DNA from: Pacificispira sp002696645
GTDB taxonomy: Bacteria; Pseudomonadota; Alphaproteobacteria; UBA8366; Aestuariispiraceae
Direction of reading: 5' to 3'
Assembly (NCBI RefSeq): GCF_048892425.1
Contig: NZ_JBLZHU010000002.1
Location: 1 to 64,000 of the forward strand
DNA: 64,000 bases
The translations under genes and the position numbers were made by a program. Shown piece by piece: positions 41,054 to 50,782 of the stretch; position 1 is the first letter of the stretch, and every line of letters starts with the position of its first letter. Below the pieces are notes generated by a model. The model was given only the letters and a program-made list of their open reading frames with translations. It ran no database searches and was not told the DNA's origin.

Positions 41054-42988
41054 ATGACCCGACAGACCGGCAAGAAATCATCCCCCCGCAAATCCGGTGC
41101 GAAAAAGGCTGCGCCCCGGAAAGCTGCGCCTGCGCAATCGAAGCAGACAAAAACCGGAAAAAGGAAGATACCCGCCCTGCGTCGGGGGGGCGGCAGCCGG
41201 GAACCCCGGCGCTGGCCCCGCATCGTTCGGGGATTTGTGTCCCTGATCATCTGGGGACTGGTGCTGGGTGCAGGTGTCATCGGTTGGTTCGCCTGGGACA
41301 TGCCCAACCCCAGCACTGTTCTGGCCCAGGACAATCGCCAGCCTGCCGTCACAATCGTCGCCTCTGATGGCGCGTCCCTGATGAAGGTTGGGGATTTATA
41401 TGGACTGCGGGTCAGCCTGTCCGACTTGCCGCCCTACATGCCCCAGGCCCTGCTGGCGACGGAGGACAGGCGGTTTTATTATCATCCGGGGGTCGACCCA
41501 ATCGGGGTGATCCGGGCGATTGTCAGCAACCTGCGCGCCGGGGGCGTTCGGGAAGGCGGCAGCACGCTGACGCAACAGCTTGCCAAGAATCTGTTCCTGT
41601 CGCGCGAGCGAACCTTGCGGCGCAAGGTGCAGGAAGCGTTGTTGGCCTTTTGGCTGGAGGCGCGATATGGCAAGGACAAGATCCTGGAAATTTATCTGAA
41701 CCGCATCTATCTGGGGGCCGGTGCCTATGGCGTTGACGCAGCGGCCAGGCGGTATTTCGGAAAGCCTGCCGCCGCATTGAGCCTTTGGCAATCCGCCGTG
41801 CTGGCGGGACTGCCCAAGGCCCCGTCCGCCTTGAACCCCTTCCGGGCACCGGAACAATCCGCCCGCCGCGCCCGCGAAGTGCTGAATGATATGGTCAGCG
41901 CCGGGTTCATCACACAGGCCACCGCCGACGGCGCCAAACAGAGCCGTGTTGAAACTGTCGCCACCGATGCATCAGGGGCACAGACGCGCTGGCTGGCGGA
42001 ATGGGCCTTTGATCGCGCCGCAGATATTCTGGGCGGTGTGGACCGCGACATCCTGGTGGAAACCACGTTGGAGCCGGACCTGCAGCGCGCCGCAGAGGCC
42101 GCTGCAACCACAATTGGCCCTCTGGCGCGCGAAAAAGGGGCGGGCGAACTGGCCTTTGTCGCAATGCGGCCGGATGGCGCGGTTTCAGCCCTATTGGGTG
42201 GGGCCAACCGGCAGAAATCCGCCTTTAACCGCGCCGTACATGGCAAACGCCAGCCGGGGTCCGTCTTTAAGCTGTTCGTCTATCTGGCTGCTTTTGAAGG
42301 GGGTCTTACCCCGGACAGTCCCATTGATGACCGTATCGCGCCGATTGAAGGCTGGACCCCGCGCAATGCCGGGGTCGGGCATCGGGGGGTGGTTAGCCTG
42401 CGGGAAGGGGTCGCACGGTCGATTAATACAGTGGCGGTGGCTGCGATGGAAACCGTCGGGCGGGGCAAAGTTGTTGATATGGCACGGCGGCTTGGCATTA
42501 CTGCGCCGCTGTCCCCCGACCCTTCTCTGGCCTTGGGCGTGTATGAAGTCAGCCCGATGGAGATCGCCGGAGCCTATGCGACCCTGGCAGGTCGGGGATA
42601 TGCCGCCACGCCCTATGTCGTCCGGCGTATCCGCGATGCCGCCGATGGGTCCGTAATTTATGAACGGGGCACGTCTCAGGGCGCGCGCATCCTCTCCCCC
42701 CAGATCGTCGCGATGGCCGATGATGTCTTCAGCGCCTCCGTCGCCTGGGGCACCAGCAAGGCCGCCGCCCTGCCGGACCGCCCCGCCGCTGGCAAGACGG
42801 GCACGACGCAGGACTATAAGGATGCCTGGTTTGCCGGCTATGTGCCGCAATTGGCTGCGGTCATCTGGATGGGCAACGACAATGGCAGGGCCAGCGATGG
42901 CGTCTATGGCGGCCTGTATCCCGCCCAGATGTGGCGGGCCTTTATGATGCAGGCCATGCAGGGCCAGCCGATCCAGCCCTTGAATTAA
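41054..42988 (+). CDS. bifunctional penicillin-binding protein (PBP1A/1B-like glycosyltransferase-transpeptidase)
   Basis: A 644-residue class A PBP. It has a long basic N-terminal tail (K, R, P-rich), a membrane anchor near residue 60-80, a GT51 domain with LLATEDRRFYYHPGVDPIGVIRA and EGGSTLTQQLAKNLFLS, and a transpeptidase domain with SVFK (catalytic Ser), SINT (SxN) and KTGTTQDYKDAWF (KTG). It polymerises lipid II and cross-links peptidoglycan at the inner membrane. I use the ATG at 41054; a GTG at 41033 is in frame and neither has a good ribosome site. Monocistronic, converging on the aminotransferase gene. Confidence 0.93.
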   Translation: MTRQTGKKSSPRKSGAKKAAPRKAAPAQSKQTKTGKRKIPALRRGGGSREPRRWPRIVRGFVSLIIWGLVLGAGVIGWFAWDMPNPSTVLAQDNRQPAVTIVASDGASLMKVGDLYGLRVSLSDLPPYMPQALLATEDRRFYYHPGVDPIGVIRAIVSNLRAGGVREGGSTLTQQLAKNLFLSRERTLRRKVQEALLAFWLEARYGKDKILEIYLNRIYLGAGAYGVDAAARRYFGKPAAALSLWQSAVLAGLPKAPSALNPFRAPEQSARRAREVLNDMVSAGFITQATADGAKQSRVETVATDASGAQTRWLAEWAFDRAADILGGVDRDILVETTLEPDLQRAAEAAATTIGPLAREKGAGELAFVAMRPDGAVSALLGGANRQKSAFNRAVHGKRQPGSVFKLFVYLAAFEGGLTPDSPIDDRIAPIEGWTPRNAGVGHRGVVSLREGVARSINTVAVAAMETVGRGKVVDMARRLGITAPLSPDPSLALGVYEVSPMEIAGAYATLAGRGYAATPYVVRRIRDAADGSVIYERGTSQGARILSPQIVAMADDVFSASVAWGTSKAAALPDRPAAGKTGTTQDYKDAWFAGYVPQLAAVIWMGNDNGRASDGVYGGLYPAQMWRAFMMQAMQGQPIQPLN

Positions 42989-42991
42989 GGC

Positions 42992-44182
42992 TTATGCCGC
43001 CAGGGACAGGGTGAATCGCCGAATGCGCATACAGGCCTCCGCCAGTTTCTCCTGACTAGCCACAAGGCCCAGACGGATATGCCCGATTGCGCTGGGCCCG
43101 AAGGCTGTTCCGGTCATCACCCCGACATTCTCTTCATCCAGCAAACGGGCGGCATAGGTGAAATCATCCAGACCGGTTCCCCGAACATCGACCATGACAA
43201 ACATCCCCGCCGCCGGATAGCGCAGCGTCAGGCCCGGAATATTGGCCAGATGCTCACAGACCAGATCGCGACGGGCACGGTAATCGGCCAACATGCTGGC
43301 CCGATCTGATTCAATCTCTCCGGTTTCATCGATCAAGGCGGCCAGTGCGGCATCCTGAATGAAGGGGGGAATGCCATACAGCGTGCAACTGGCCATATCC
43401 GTAATGATCCCGGCCAGGGTTGGATTGGCGACCATCCAACCAACGCGCCAGCCGCTCATCCGATAGGCCTTGGACATCGACCCCAGGGTCACGGTGCGAT
43501 CCGCCATGCCGGGCAGCGCGCCAATCGCCACATGGGTCGCATCATAAACGAAATCCGCATACACCTCGTCCGAAACCACCCACAGGTCATGCTTCTTGGC
43601 CAGATCCGCAATCGCTTCCAGCACCGCTTTGGGATAAATCGCGCCGGTCGGATTATTCGGGCTGTTCAACAGAATGACGCGGCTATTGGGCGTGATCGCC
43701 GCGGCAATTCTCTCAGGATCTACAACAAAATCTGCTTCTGGATCACAGGGTACGGTGACCATGGTTGCCCCCCCGGCACGACAGACGCCAGGATAGGTGG
43801 CATAATAGGGTTCGGGGACAATGACCTCATCCCCCACGCCAGCCAGACAGACCAGCACGGAATACAGGGCATTCTGGGCACCCGCCAGGATACAGCAACT
43901 GTCAGGCGTGACCCTTTGACCCGTCAGCGCAAGATGACGTGCCGCCACGGCGGCCTTTAGGGCATCCGACCCGGTCAGGGGTGAATAGTGATGCCGCCCC
44001 GCATCCAGGGCCTGTTTCGCAGCGGCGACAATGGCAGGCGGCGTTGTGGCAGAGCGTTCTTCGCCCGCTGACAGGACGATCACAGGTTCCCCCGCCGCTT
44101 CCTTGACCCAGGCACGCCGATGGATTTCCCAGGCATCGTCGCCCATGCCACCAAACCGTTTCGCATTGTCTGAATACCGCAT
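42992..44182 (-). CDS. class I aminotransferase, arginine:pyruvate transaminase (AruH)-like
   Basis: A 396-residue PLP enzyme with PLP lysine in GSMSKAYRMSGWRVGW, NSPNNPTGAIYP and the C-terminal arginine in GHIRLGLV. The N-terminus MRYSDNAKRFGGMGDDAWEIHRRA closely recalls AruH, which transaminates arginine with pyruvate, but other type I substrates are possible. The start at 44182 follows GGAGG by five bases. It is the last gene of a three-gene run after an ABC ATPase and a lipoprotein hydrolase, with a 33-base gap. Confidence 0.88.
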   Translation of the reverse strand: MRYSDNAKRFGGMGDDAWEIHRRAWVKEAAGEPVIVLSAGEERSATTPPAIVAAAKQALDAGRHHYSPLTGSDALKAAVAARHLALTGQRVTPDSCCILAGAQNALYSVLVCLAGVGDEVIVPEPYYATYPGVCRAGGATMVTVPCDPEADFVVDPERIAAAITPNSRVILLNSPNNPTGAIYPKAVLEAIADLAKKHDLWVVSDEVYADFVYDATHVAIGALPGMADRTVTLGSMSKAYRMSGWRVGWMVANPTLAGIITDMASCTLYGIPPFIQDAALAALIDETGEIESDRASMLADYRARRDLVCEHLANIPGLTLRYPAAGMFVMVDVRGTGLDDFTYAARLLDEENVGVMTGTAFGPSAIGHIRLGLVASQEKLAEACMRIRRFTLSLAA

Positions 44183-44215
44183 GCAATCCTCCGATTTTAA
44201 CCGGCGCACAATCTG

Positions 44216-45208
44216 TCAATTCACCGACCGGGGCAAGTCCAGTCCGTCACGTTCCCGCCCGGATGGCAGGCGGGAGTCGGGATTCAGAACAAAGCTGGTG
44301 ATATCCCTGATCACCAGATCCGCATTCAAATCCCGGATCAACATATGATAGCCCGTATCATACAATGCCAATCGCCACCCTGCCCCCGGTGTCAGGCGGG
44401 AAACCGCCCCCTGCCAGGCCGTATCGGGCAGGATATCCTCATTCAATCCATACAACAGCAGGACATTATCCCCCAATTGGGGAATCCCGGCATAAGCGCT
44501 GTCCATCAGGTCCACCAGACCGTGGATCGCATCGATTCTGGTGCGCCGGATCATCATCGGGTCCCGCGCCAGCGCCCGCAGCATGGGAATATTGTCCGAC
44601 GGGGTCCGGCGAATTTGGGGCGCGACCTCCAGCCAGGGCAGGGTATAGGACATCGCCCATAGCGGCCAACGCTGCCACCAGGGCATAACGGCACGGCCCC
44701 ATACTGCCGGGGCGGACAGGATCGTGCGGTCCACATCGGGATGGGGCAGGCTGTCGGAGGTAATCGCGGTCAGTGCCACCGCGCCCCCCATGCTTTCCCC
44801 CAGCACCGCAATGGGAACTTTGGGATATCGTGCCCGCAGGATTTGTGTTGCGCTGGCAAGGTCGCTGACCATCGCGTCTGTTCCATGCCACAGGCCGCGT
44901 CCTTCGGTCGCACCAAAGCCCCGTTGGTCATAGGCATAAACGGCAATCCCGGCCTTGGCCCAGATCGGGGCGGCCTTGGCAAAGGCATGAGAATAATCGT
45001 TGAAGCCATGCAGCGCGACCAGAACCGCCTGAACCGGTCCATCCTGTGGCAGGGTTTCCAGCACCGGCAGGCGATACCCATCGGCCATAATGAAGGCATC
45101 ATTTGCCAGTCTGGGGGTTTCAATCAGGGGCCCCAACCCCTCAACGCGTGGCGCGCAGGCTGAGACCAGGATCGCCAACAGGATAAAGCAGAGGCCGCGC
45201 AGGATCAT
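44216..45208 (-). CDS. alpha/beta-hydrolase lipoprotein (lysophospholipase-like)
   Basis: A 330-residue lipoprotein: signal MILRGLCFILLAILVSAC ends in lipobox LVSAC (lipidated Cys18). The hydrolase domain has the oxyanion region ALHGFNDYSHAF, nucleophile Ser in GESMGGAVA, Asp in LLYGLNEDILPD and His in DTGYHML. It resembles monoglyceride lipase/lysophospholipase L2-type enzymes and should act in the periplasm or on the outer membrane. It lies 14 bases after the ABC ATPase gene and before the AruH-like gene. The substrate is unknown. Confidence 0.88.
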   Translation of the reverse strand: MILRGLCFILLAILVSACAPRVEGLGPLIETPRLANDAFIMADGYRLPVLETLPQDGPVQAVLVALHGFNDYSHAFAKAAPIWAKAGIAVYAYDQRGFGATEGRGLWHGTDAMVSDLASATQILRARYPKVPIAVLGESMGGAVALTAITSDSLPHPDVDRTILSAPAVWGRAVMPWWQRWPLWAMSYTLPWLEVAPQIRRTPSDNIPMLRALARDPMMIRRTRIDAIHGLVDLMDSAYAGIPQLGDNVLLLYGLNEDILPDTAWQGAVSRLTPGAGWRLALYDTGYHMLIRDLNADLVIRDITSFVLNPDSRLPSGRERDGLDLPRSVN

Positions 45209-45222
45209 CTGCCGCCCCGGTG

Positions 45223-46221
45223 TCAGTCGTGTTTGGTCAGTTGCAGGAAGATATCTTCCAGGTCAGTCTCTTCGGTCGACAGGTCCAGAATATGCAAATT
45301 GGCCTCAGTCACAGCAGAAATGATCTGTCCCGCCGTCATGGCGGACGGGCGATAGGCGACCGTCATGACGGTTGGTCCGTCACTGGTCCCGTCCTGTGGG
45401 TGGATCGTTGCCCCCATCTGCGCCAGTTTTTCCGGCACGATGGCCAGGGTTTCGCGGACCGTGACGCGCACGGTCTTGGCATCCAGCCGTCCCAGCAGAC
45501 TGCGGGTGTCATCATTGGCAACCAATTTGCCCTGATTGATGATACCGATATGATCGCACAGTTCTTCCGCCTCTTCCAGATAATGGGTGGTCAGGACCAC
45601 GGTCGTGCCGCGCTTGTTCAAGGCGACGACATTTTCCCAAAGCTGGCGGCGCAATTCGATATCGACCCCGGCGGTCGGCTCATCCAACACCAGAACCGGC
45701 GGATTATGAACCAGCGCCTTGCCGATCAGAAGACGACGGCGCATGCCGCCCGACAGGGTGCGCGCATAAGCATCACGCTTATCTGCCAGCCCAATCATAT
45801 CCAGGATTTCCTTGGTCCGTCGTTCCCCCTTTGGAACGCCATACAGCCCCGCCTGCACATCCAGCATTTCTTCTGGTGTGAAGAAGGGGTCGATATTCAA
45901 TTCCTGCGGCACGACACCAATGGACGCCTTGGCCATGCGCGGATTATCTGTCACATCATAGCCCCAGATCCGGGCGCTGCCGGACGTTTTCGTCACCAGG
46001 CCAGCCAGTATATTGATAAAGGTCGATTTACCGGCCCCATTTGGCCCCAGCAACCCAAACAGGCTGCCGCGCGGGATTTGCAGATCGATATGATCCAGCG
46101 CCAATTTGTCCTGTGACTTGCCCTGTCCGCGATAGACCTTCGTCAGACCCTTGGCATCAATCGCCAGGTCGGGGTCGGTCGATGTGGCGGCATCGACATG
46201 CATATGGGTGTCTAGCGGCAT
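45223..46221 (-). CDS. ABC transporter ATP-binding protein (YadG/DrrA-like)
   Basis: A 332-residue ATPase of the ABC-2 export type. Walker A LLGPNGAGKST, signature LSGGMRRRL, Walker B VLVLDEPTAGVD and switch histidine VLTTHYLEEAEEL are all present; a C-terminal DrrA-like extension follows (about 230-332). Such ATPases pair with an ABC-2 permease (YadH-type), but no permease gene is adjacent. I chose the ATG at 46221 with AAAGGGA upstream. It begins an operon with the lipoprotein hydrolase and the AruH-like gene; a 12-bp direct repeat lies 55-85 bases upstream. Confidence 0.9.
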   Translation of the reverse strand: MPLDTHMHVDAATSTDPDLAIDAKGLTKVYRGQGKSQDKLALDHIDLQIPRGSLFGLLGPNGAGKSTFINILAGLVTKTSGSARIWGYDVTDNPRMAKASIGVVPQELNIDPFFTPEEMLDVQAGLYGVPKGERRTKEILDMIGLADKRDAYARTLSGGMRRRLLIGKALVHNPPVLVLDEPTAGVDIELRRQLWENVVALNKRGTTVVLTTHYLEEAEELCDHIGIINQGKLVANDDTRSLLGRLDAKTVRVTVRETLAIVPEKLAQMGATIHPQDGTSDGPTVMTVAYRPSAMTAGQIISAVTEANLHILDLSTEETDLEDIFLQLTKHD

Positions 46222-46276
46222 GGATATCCCTTTCAGCTTCAGTCTGGACCGGGTCGGCCCGCCCTGTGCTGTTGCA

Positions 46277-46305
46277 CCCCATTTACACATTCGCCCCATT
46301 TACAC
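46277..46305. repeat. 12-bp direct repeat in divergent promoter region
   Basis: CCCCATTTACAC occurs at 46277-46288 and 46294-46305, a 17-base period. It lies upstream of the ABC ATPase gene and about 180 bases from the zinc-finger gene. It could be a two-site activator motif; no regulator is encoded next to it. Confidence 0.45.
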
Positions 46306-46478
46306 TTGCACGGGGGGGCGTGGCTGGGTCATAACGAAACAACGGGCGGGATGGTCGGCCTGCGCCCTTAGATAGGCCTACAGGCCGATTGGGGCAAGCA
46401 CCGACATTACCGGCCTGACGCAAATGGACTTTTGGTTTGGGGTCTCCCGGCCTCTTACTCGTGCTCTTAGGATAGAGG

Positions 46479-46685
46479 ATGCATCGCACCATGCCAGCGC
46501 CTTCGATCAATGAACCTGAAACCGAAATCGTCGAAACCAGCCGCGTCAGTTGCGACGGCGGCGGCGGTGCCCTGGGCCACCCCAAGGTCTATATGCAGAT
46601 CGGCCAGGAACGCTATGTCGAATGCGGCTATTGCGACAAAAAATTTGTGCTGAAAGACGGTGTCCCGCTGGGCGGCCATCACTGA
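46479..46685 (+). CDS. zinc-finger protein, NDUFS6-like (complex I accessory homologue)
   Basis: A 68-residue protein with VSCDGGGGALGHPKVYM and RYVECGYCDKKFVL, the Cys/His pattern of the NDUFS6/zf-CHCC family. In mitochondria this protein is a zinc-binding assembly factor and subunit of respiratory complex I, and alphaproteobacterial homologues are co-purified with complex I. No nuo genes are near. Starts at 46479 or 46491 are both possible; the upstream AGGATAGAGG favours the second by spacing. A strong terminator follows. Confidence 0.88.
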   Translation: MHRTMPAPSINEPETEIVETSRVSCDGGGGALGHPKVYMQIGQERYVECGYCDKKFVLKDGVPLGGHH

Positions 46686-46746
46686 GCATCATGCGTTCGC
46701 ATGCGCTCACACAAGATGCTCTATGCCAGACCGACAACGGCCAAAC

Positions 46747-46784
46747 AAAAACCCCCGCGACCAGTCAGCCGCGGGGGTTTTTTT
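46747..46784. terminator. bidirectional intrinsic terminator
   Basis: AAAAACCCCCGCG and CGCGGGGGTTTTTTT form a perfect stem with a 10-nt loop. It ends both the zinc-finger gene on the plus strand and trxA on the minus strand. Confidence 0.9.
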
Positions 46785-46802
46785 ATGGGACTTTCCCCAG
46801 TC

Positions 46803-47123
46803 TTAGACGTGCTGATTCAACCAGTCCTGCAGGGCGCTTTTCGGGGCGGCGCCGACTTTCGTGCCAATCACCTGACCATCCTTGAACAACATCAGGGTCG
46901 GAATCCCGCGCACGCCATATTTCGTCGGCGTTTGGGGGTTTTCATCGATATTCAGCTTTGCAATCGTCAGCTTGCCATTCATATCAGCGGAAATTTCATC
47001 CAGCGCCGGGGCAATGGATTTGCACGGCCCGCACCATTCCGCCCAATAGTCCACCAGGACCGGGCCGTCCGCCTGCAACACCTTGCTTTCAAATTCGTCG
47101 TCAGAAACTTTGACCGTGCTCAT
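46803..47123 (-). CDS. trxA: thioredoxin
   Basis: A 106-residue thioredoxin with the WCGPCK active site, cis-proline in GIPTLMLF and the normal length. It is the general cytosolic dithiol reductant for ribonucleotide reductase and others. It lies downstream of addA on the same strand, the standard place in alphaproteobacteria, with a 128-base gap that may hold its own promoter. The bidirectional terminator follows. Confidence 0.97.
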   Translation of the reverse strand: MSTVKVSDDEFESKVLQADGPVLVDYWAEWCGPCKSIAPALDEISADMNGKLTIAKLNIDENPQTPTKYGVRGIPTLMLFKDGQVIGTKVGAAPKSALQDWLNQHV

Positions 47124-47251
47124 ACTGCGTCTCCTTATTCCCGTCGCGGACTTTTCCCAGAATGGGAGCGTCGGCGGGACGGACAGTTACGGGTTAACTT
47201 TGTGCATCTCATTTATGCTCAGGGTGAATCTAAGCAGGGGCCGGGTTGGAA

Positions 47252-50200
47252 TCAAGCGACGCGATCAAGAACCGCGTCGGGCAATGCGACCAGACGCGGT
47301 GTTTCCGTGAAAACCAGCGCGCATTGCACCGCACGGTCTGGATAGATTTGCCGTAAAATAGCCCGATATCCCGCCATTTGTGCCAGGTAGGCACGAGGTA
47401 CCGCACTGGCCTCCGTCGGGGCGGGCCGCAGCGTTTTATAGTCCACGACAAGGATCTCGTTCCTGGCGATCAACAGTCGATCCACCTGTCCAGAAACCGC
47501 AAACGGGCCCAGTGATTCGCCAGACTGTAACACAAGCCCCGCCAAAGGCACCTCCGCGCGACTGTCTGGCCCGAATAAGGGCGCGAAGGCGGCATGGCGC
47601 AAAACACCATCGGTTTCCCGCCACAGGGCGGATTGTTCTTCTTCTGTCAAACCATGGGCCGGCAGGGCCAGATACCGCATTGCCGCCTGTTCGCGATCCA
47701 CTACCGGCAGATCGGGCAGGGTCTGCAAAAGACGGTGAATCAGCTTTCCCCGCTTGAAGCGCAAGGGATCATCATCCCGCAAGGGGGAGCGTACAGCCGG
47801 ATCAAGGAGTCCAGGTCGACTGGGCGTCAGCGGGCGCGGTGGGGCCGGTTCTTCCGGTGGCGCGGCCGTCAGCCAGCGGGGCACAGTTTTGTCCATCAGA
47901 TCCAGACGATCTGGTTTCTTGTCAGTCTCTGTGCCGGGATTGCCGGTTTCATACAATTGGATATCACCGGTCCAGCCCCCAATCGCAGTGCCATCAGCAT
48001 CCGCACCCGATGGCAGGAAGGGAACTTCCACCGTGCCGTCCAGGCGCTCCAACCCGCTTTTCACCAGCGCATGCCAGTTCCCCTCTGGCGGGGTGGTTCG
48101 GGGCAAACGCCCGGTCACGATCAACCGATCCTCCGCCCGGGTCATGGCGACATATAGAAGTCGGCGGTATTCGCGTTCCGTCGCGGCCTTTTCTGCCTCC
48201 TTCAGGGACGCTGCCACCGGTTCCTCATAGCGTGAAGAGGGTGTCCAGATCGGCAGATTCACCCCACTGTCATGGGACAGCCAGCGCAGGGGCGTGCCCC
48301 GTGCCCCGCTTTTCGTCATGGCGTCGGGCAGGATCACGATGGGGGCCTGTAGCCCCTTTGCGCCATGCACCGTCATAATGCGAACCTCGTCACGGGCCTC
48401 CGTCTCCAGATCCCGCTTCAAATCCGTATTGCCCCGGGCAAACCAGGCCAGAAACCCCTCAAGAGATGGCGTATTGGTGCGGTCATGGTCCAGGGTCAGG
48501 GTCAGGAATTCTTCCAGCGGGTCTTCAACCTCCGTCCCCAATCGCGCGACCAGGGCCTGACGCCCGGTAAAGGATTGACTGTCCGTCGCCATTTTTCCAG
48601 GGCCGGGGCAGGGGGAAATCAGGGCGCGCTGAAACAATTCATAGGGGGCCAGCCGGTCGGTGGCATCCAGTAATCCGTCAAACCAGCGCGCGGCGGCTGC
48701 AAAGCGTGGATTTTGGGCTTTCAGTGCCGAAAGCCGTTGCCACAGGCTTTGCGCGCCGCGATCCGTGGCCAGGTGAAACAGGTCGTCATCATCCATCCCG
48801 ACAAAGGGCGATTTCAGCAAACAGGCGAAGGTCAGGTCATCCTGGGGCAACAGCAAGGCGCGGGCCAGCGCCAGCAGGTCCATCACCGCGATCTGTTCCG
48901 TCAGGGTAATCCGATCCACCCCGGCGACCGGAATGCTGCGGCGTTTCAATTCCCGCACCAGCGCATCGATCAGAACCGTTCGGCGCTGGACCAGGAACAG
49001 GATGTCCCCGGCGCGGATCGGTCGCCCCTTTGCAGGCAGGATTTCCTTGTTCCGAATCCAGCCACTGATGGTTTCTGCCAAACCTTCCGCCAGGGTCTGG
49101 GTGGCATCTGCGGAACTGCCGCCTTCCAGGCTGGGAATGGTGAACAGATCATCCTCTTGCGCTTCGGGTGGGACCGTGGGGGGCCAGACCTCGACCCGAC
49201 CCTGCAAACCGGCACGAAAGGCATGGTGCTTCAACGCCGGTTCATCTGGTTCCACGACACCATCACGGGCGGGCATTTCGGCAAAGGTTGAATCTACAAC
49301 GTCCAGAACGGCCTGGACGGAGCGGAAAGAGATATCCATCGGCACCCGGCGAATGTCCTGCCCACCTGCCTGGGCGCTGTTTGTCAGACTGTCGCGCCAC
49401 TGGCGATAGCCTTCGGGATCAGCCCCCTGAAAGCTGTATATGGATTGTTTCGCATCCCCAACGACGAACAGGGTGCGGGCCTGTTCCGCACGCCCCTGGC
49501 CGGAAAAAAATTCCGTGACCAGCGCGTCAATGATCGCGCGCTGATCGGCGCTGGTATCCTGTGCCTCATCAATCAACATATGGGTCAGGCCGCCATCCAG
49601 TTTGAACAGCACCCAGGGCACCGTTTCCTTGGTCAGCAGACGCCCCGTCAGATGAATAAGATCATCATAATCCAGCCGCGCCGTCGCCCGTTTGTTGGCC
49701 TCATAGGCCCGCAGCACCGCTTCACCCAACCGCAACAGACCCTCGCTGGCGCGCGCCGTGGCCTGGCGGCGCAGGCGTTGATCGACCGCCAGCAGCCGGT
49801 CCTGTTCGGCCATCAGCACATCAGGCGTGGCCGGGCTGTTTTCGGCCACGGCCTTCACACATAAGGTCTTTAAGGGCTCGTACTTTCTGGTCAGATAGGC
49901 ACCGATATAGCGATCAAATGTTGCAATCCGCGTTTCGCGACCCCCGGCCAGCCAGGCTGCGATAATGCGCCCTTTTTCCTGATTTGGACCGGTGCCAAAA
50001 TCCAGCAGAGCCGTCGCGGCCAGTCGCAATGCCGCTTCGTCTGCCACGCCCGGTGCACAGGCGTCCGCGATCACCTGATCTTCATCCAGACCCGGTTCTG
50101 CGCCCAAGGCCTGATGCAGGGCCGCAATTGCCCCATCCAACCCGCCAACGCGCCGCAGGGCATCCGGCGCCAGCCAGGCGCGATGTCTGGACAGCCCCGC

Positions 50201-50782
50201 CATCAGATCGGAGAATGTGCCTTCTGCCGCCCGCGCCGTCACCGCCGTCAACGCGGCATTCAAGGTCGCATTACCCTCTGCAGCGCCCAACACGGTATCG
50301 CGCGCCAGTTCCATCGCTTCCGCCGCCTGGCGCTCATCCATCGCCTCAAAATTCGGTGCGACGCGGGCCTCCAGCGGGAAGCGGCCCAGAACCGACTGGC
50401 AGAAACTGTGAATGGTGCGGATGCGCAATCCGCCTGGAAGATCCAACACCTGGGCAAACAGGCGTCGGGCCCGCGCCAGTTTCTGCGGTGTCACTGTGCC
50501 ACCATCCAGATTGCGGATTGCGGTGCTCAACGCCCCTTCATCCATGCGAGTCCATTTTGACAATTCACGGTGAATGCGGTTCGCCATTTCTGCGGCGGCG
50601 GCCTTTGTGAAGGTGACACACAACAATCCATCCGGCTTGGCCCCATCGACCAACAGGGCCAGAACCCGGTCGGTCAGAACCTTTGTCTTGCCACTGCCAG
50701 CGCTGGCCGCAACCCAGACGCTGGATTTCGGATCCGCCGCACGGCGTTGGGTCAGATTGGGATCGGGCCTTGGGTCTGTCAT
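47252..50782 (-). CDS. addA: double-strand break repair helicase AddA
   Basis: Helicase-nuclease subunit of AddAB, the RecBCD-like complex that resects double-strand ends and loads RecA. The 1176-residue length is normal. Walker A is AASAGSGKTKVL near residue 27, followed by UvrD-type motifs (LIDEAQDTSADQ, VGDAKQSIYSFQGAD, VMTVHGAKGLQAPIVILPD in slightly changed spelling as IMTVHGAKGLQ). The C-terminal nuclease domain carries VVDYKTLRP. Its ATG overlaps the TGA of addB in ATGA. Confidence 0.96.
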   Translation of the reverse strand: MTDPRPDPNLTQRRAADPKSSVWVAASAGSGKTKVLTDRVLALLVDGAKPDGLLCVTFTKAAAAEMANRIHRELSKWTRMDEGALSTAIRNLDGGTVTPQKLARARRLFAQVLDLPGGLRIRTIHSFCQSVLGRFPLEARVAPNFEAMDERQAAEAMELARDTVLGAAEGNATLNAALTAVTARAAEGTFSDLMAGLSRHRAWLAPDALRRVGGLDGAIAALHQALGAEPGLDEDQVIADACAPGVADEAALRLAATALLDFGTGPNQEKGRIIAAWLAGGRETRIATFDRYIGAYLTRKYEPLKTLCVKAVAENSPATPDVLMAEQDRLLAVDQRLRRQATARASEGLLRLGEAVLRAYEANKRATARLDYDDLIHLTGRLLTKETVPWVLFKLDGGLTHMLIDEAQDTSADQRAIIDALVTEFFSGQGRAEQARTLFVVGDAKQSIYSFQGADPEGYRQWRDSLTNSAQAGGQDIRRVPMDISFRSVQAVLDVVDSTFAEMPARDGVVEPDEPALKHHAFRAGLQGRVEVWPPTVPPEAQEDDLFTIPSLEGGSSADATQTLAEGLAETISGWIRNKEILPAKGRPIRAGDILFLVQRRTVLIDALVRELKRRSIPVAGVDRITLTEQIAVMDLLALARALLLPQDDLTFACLLKSPFVGMDDDDLFHLATDRGAQSLWQRLSALKAQNPRFAAAARWFDGLLDATDRLAPYELFQRALISPCPGPGKMATDSQSFTGRQALVARLGTEVEDPLEEFLTLTLDHDRTNTPSLEGFLAWFARGNTDLKRDLETEARDEVRIMTVHGAKGLQAPIVILPDAMTKSGARGTPLRWLSHDSGVNLPIWTPSSRYEEPVAASLKEAEKAATEREYRRLLYVAMTRAEDRLIVTGRLPRTTPPEGNWHALVKSGLERLDGTVEVPFLPSGADADGTAIGGWTGDIQLYETGNPGTETDKKPDRLDLMDKTVPRWLTAAPPEEPAPPRPLTPSRPGLLDPAVRSPLRDDDPLRFKRGKLIHRLLQTLPDLPVVDREQAAMRYLALPAHGLTEEEQSALWRETDGVLRHAAFAPLFGPDSRAEVPLAGLVLQSGESLGPFAVSGQVDRLLIARNEILVVDYKTLRPAPTEASAVPRAYLAQMAGYRAILRQIYPDRAVQCALVFTETPRLVALPDAVLDRVA

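Noticed and set aside
45220..46116. A 298-codon plus-strand frame over the ABC ATPase gene
   Set aside because: Antisense to all ABC motifs of the minus-strand gene.
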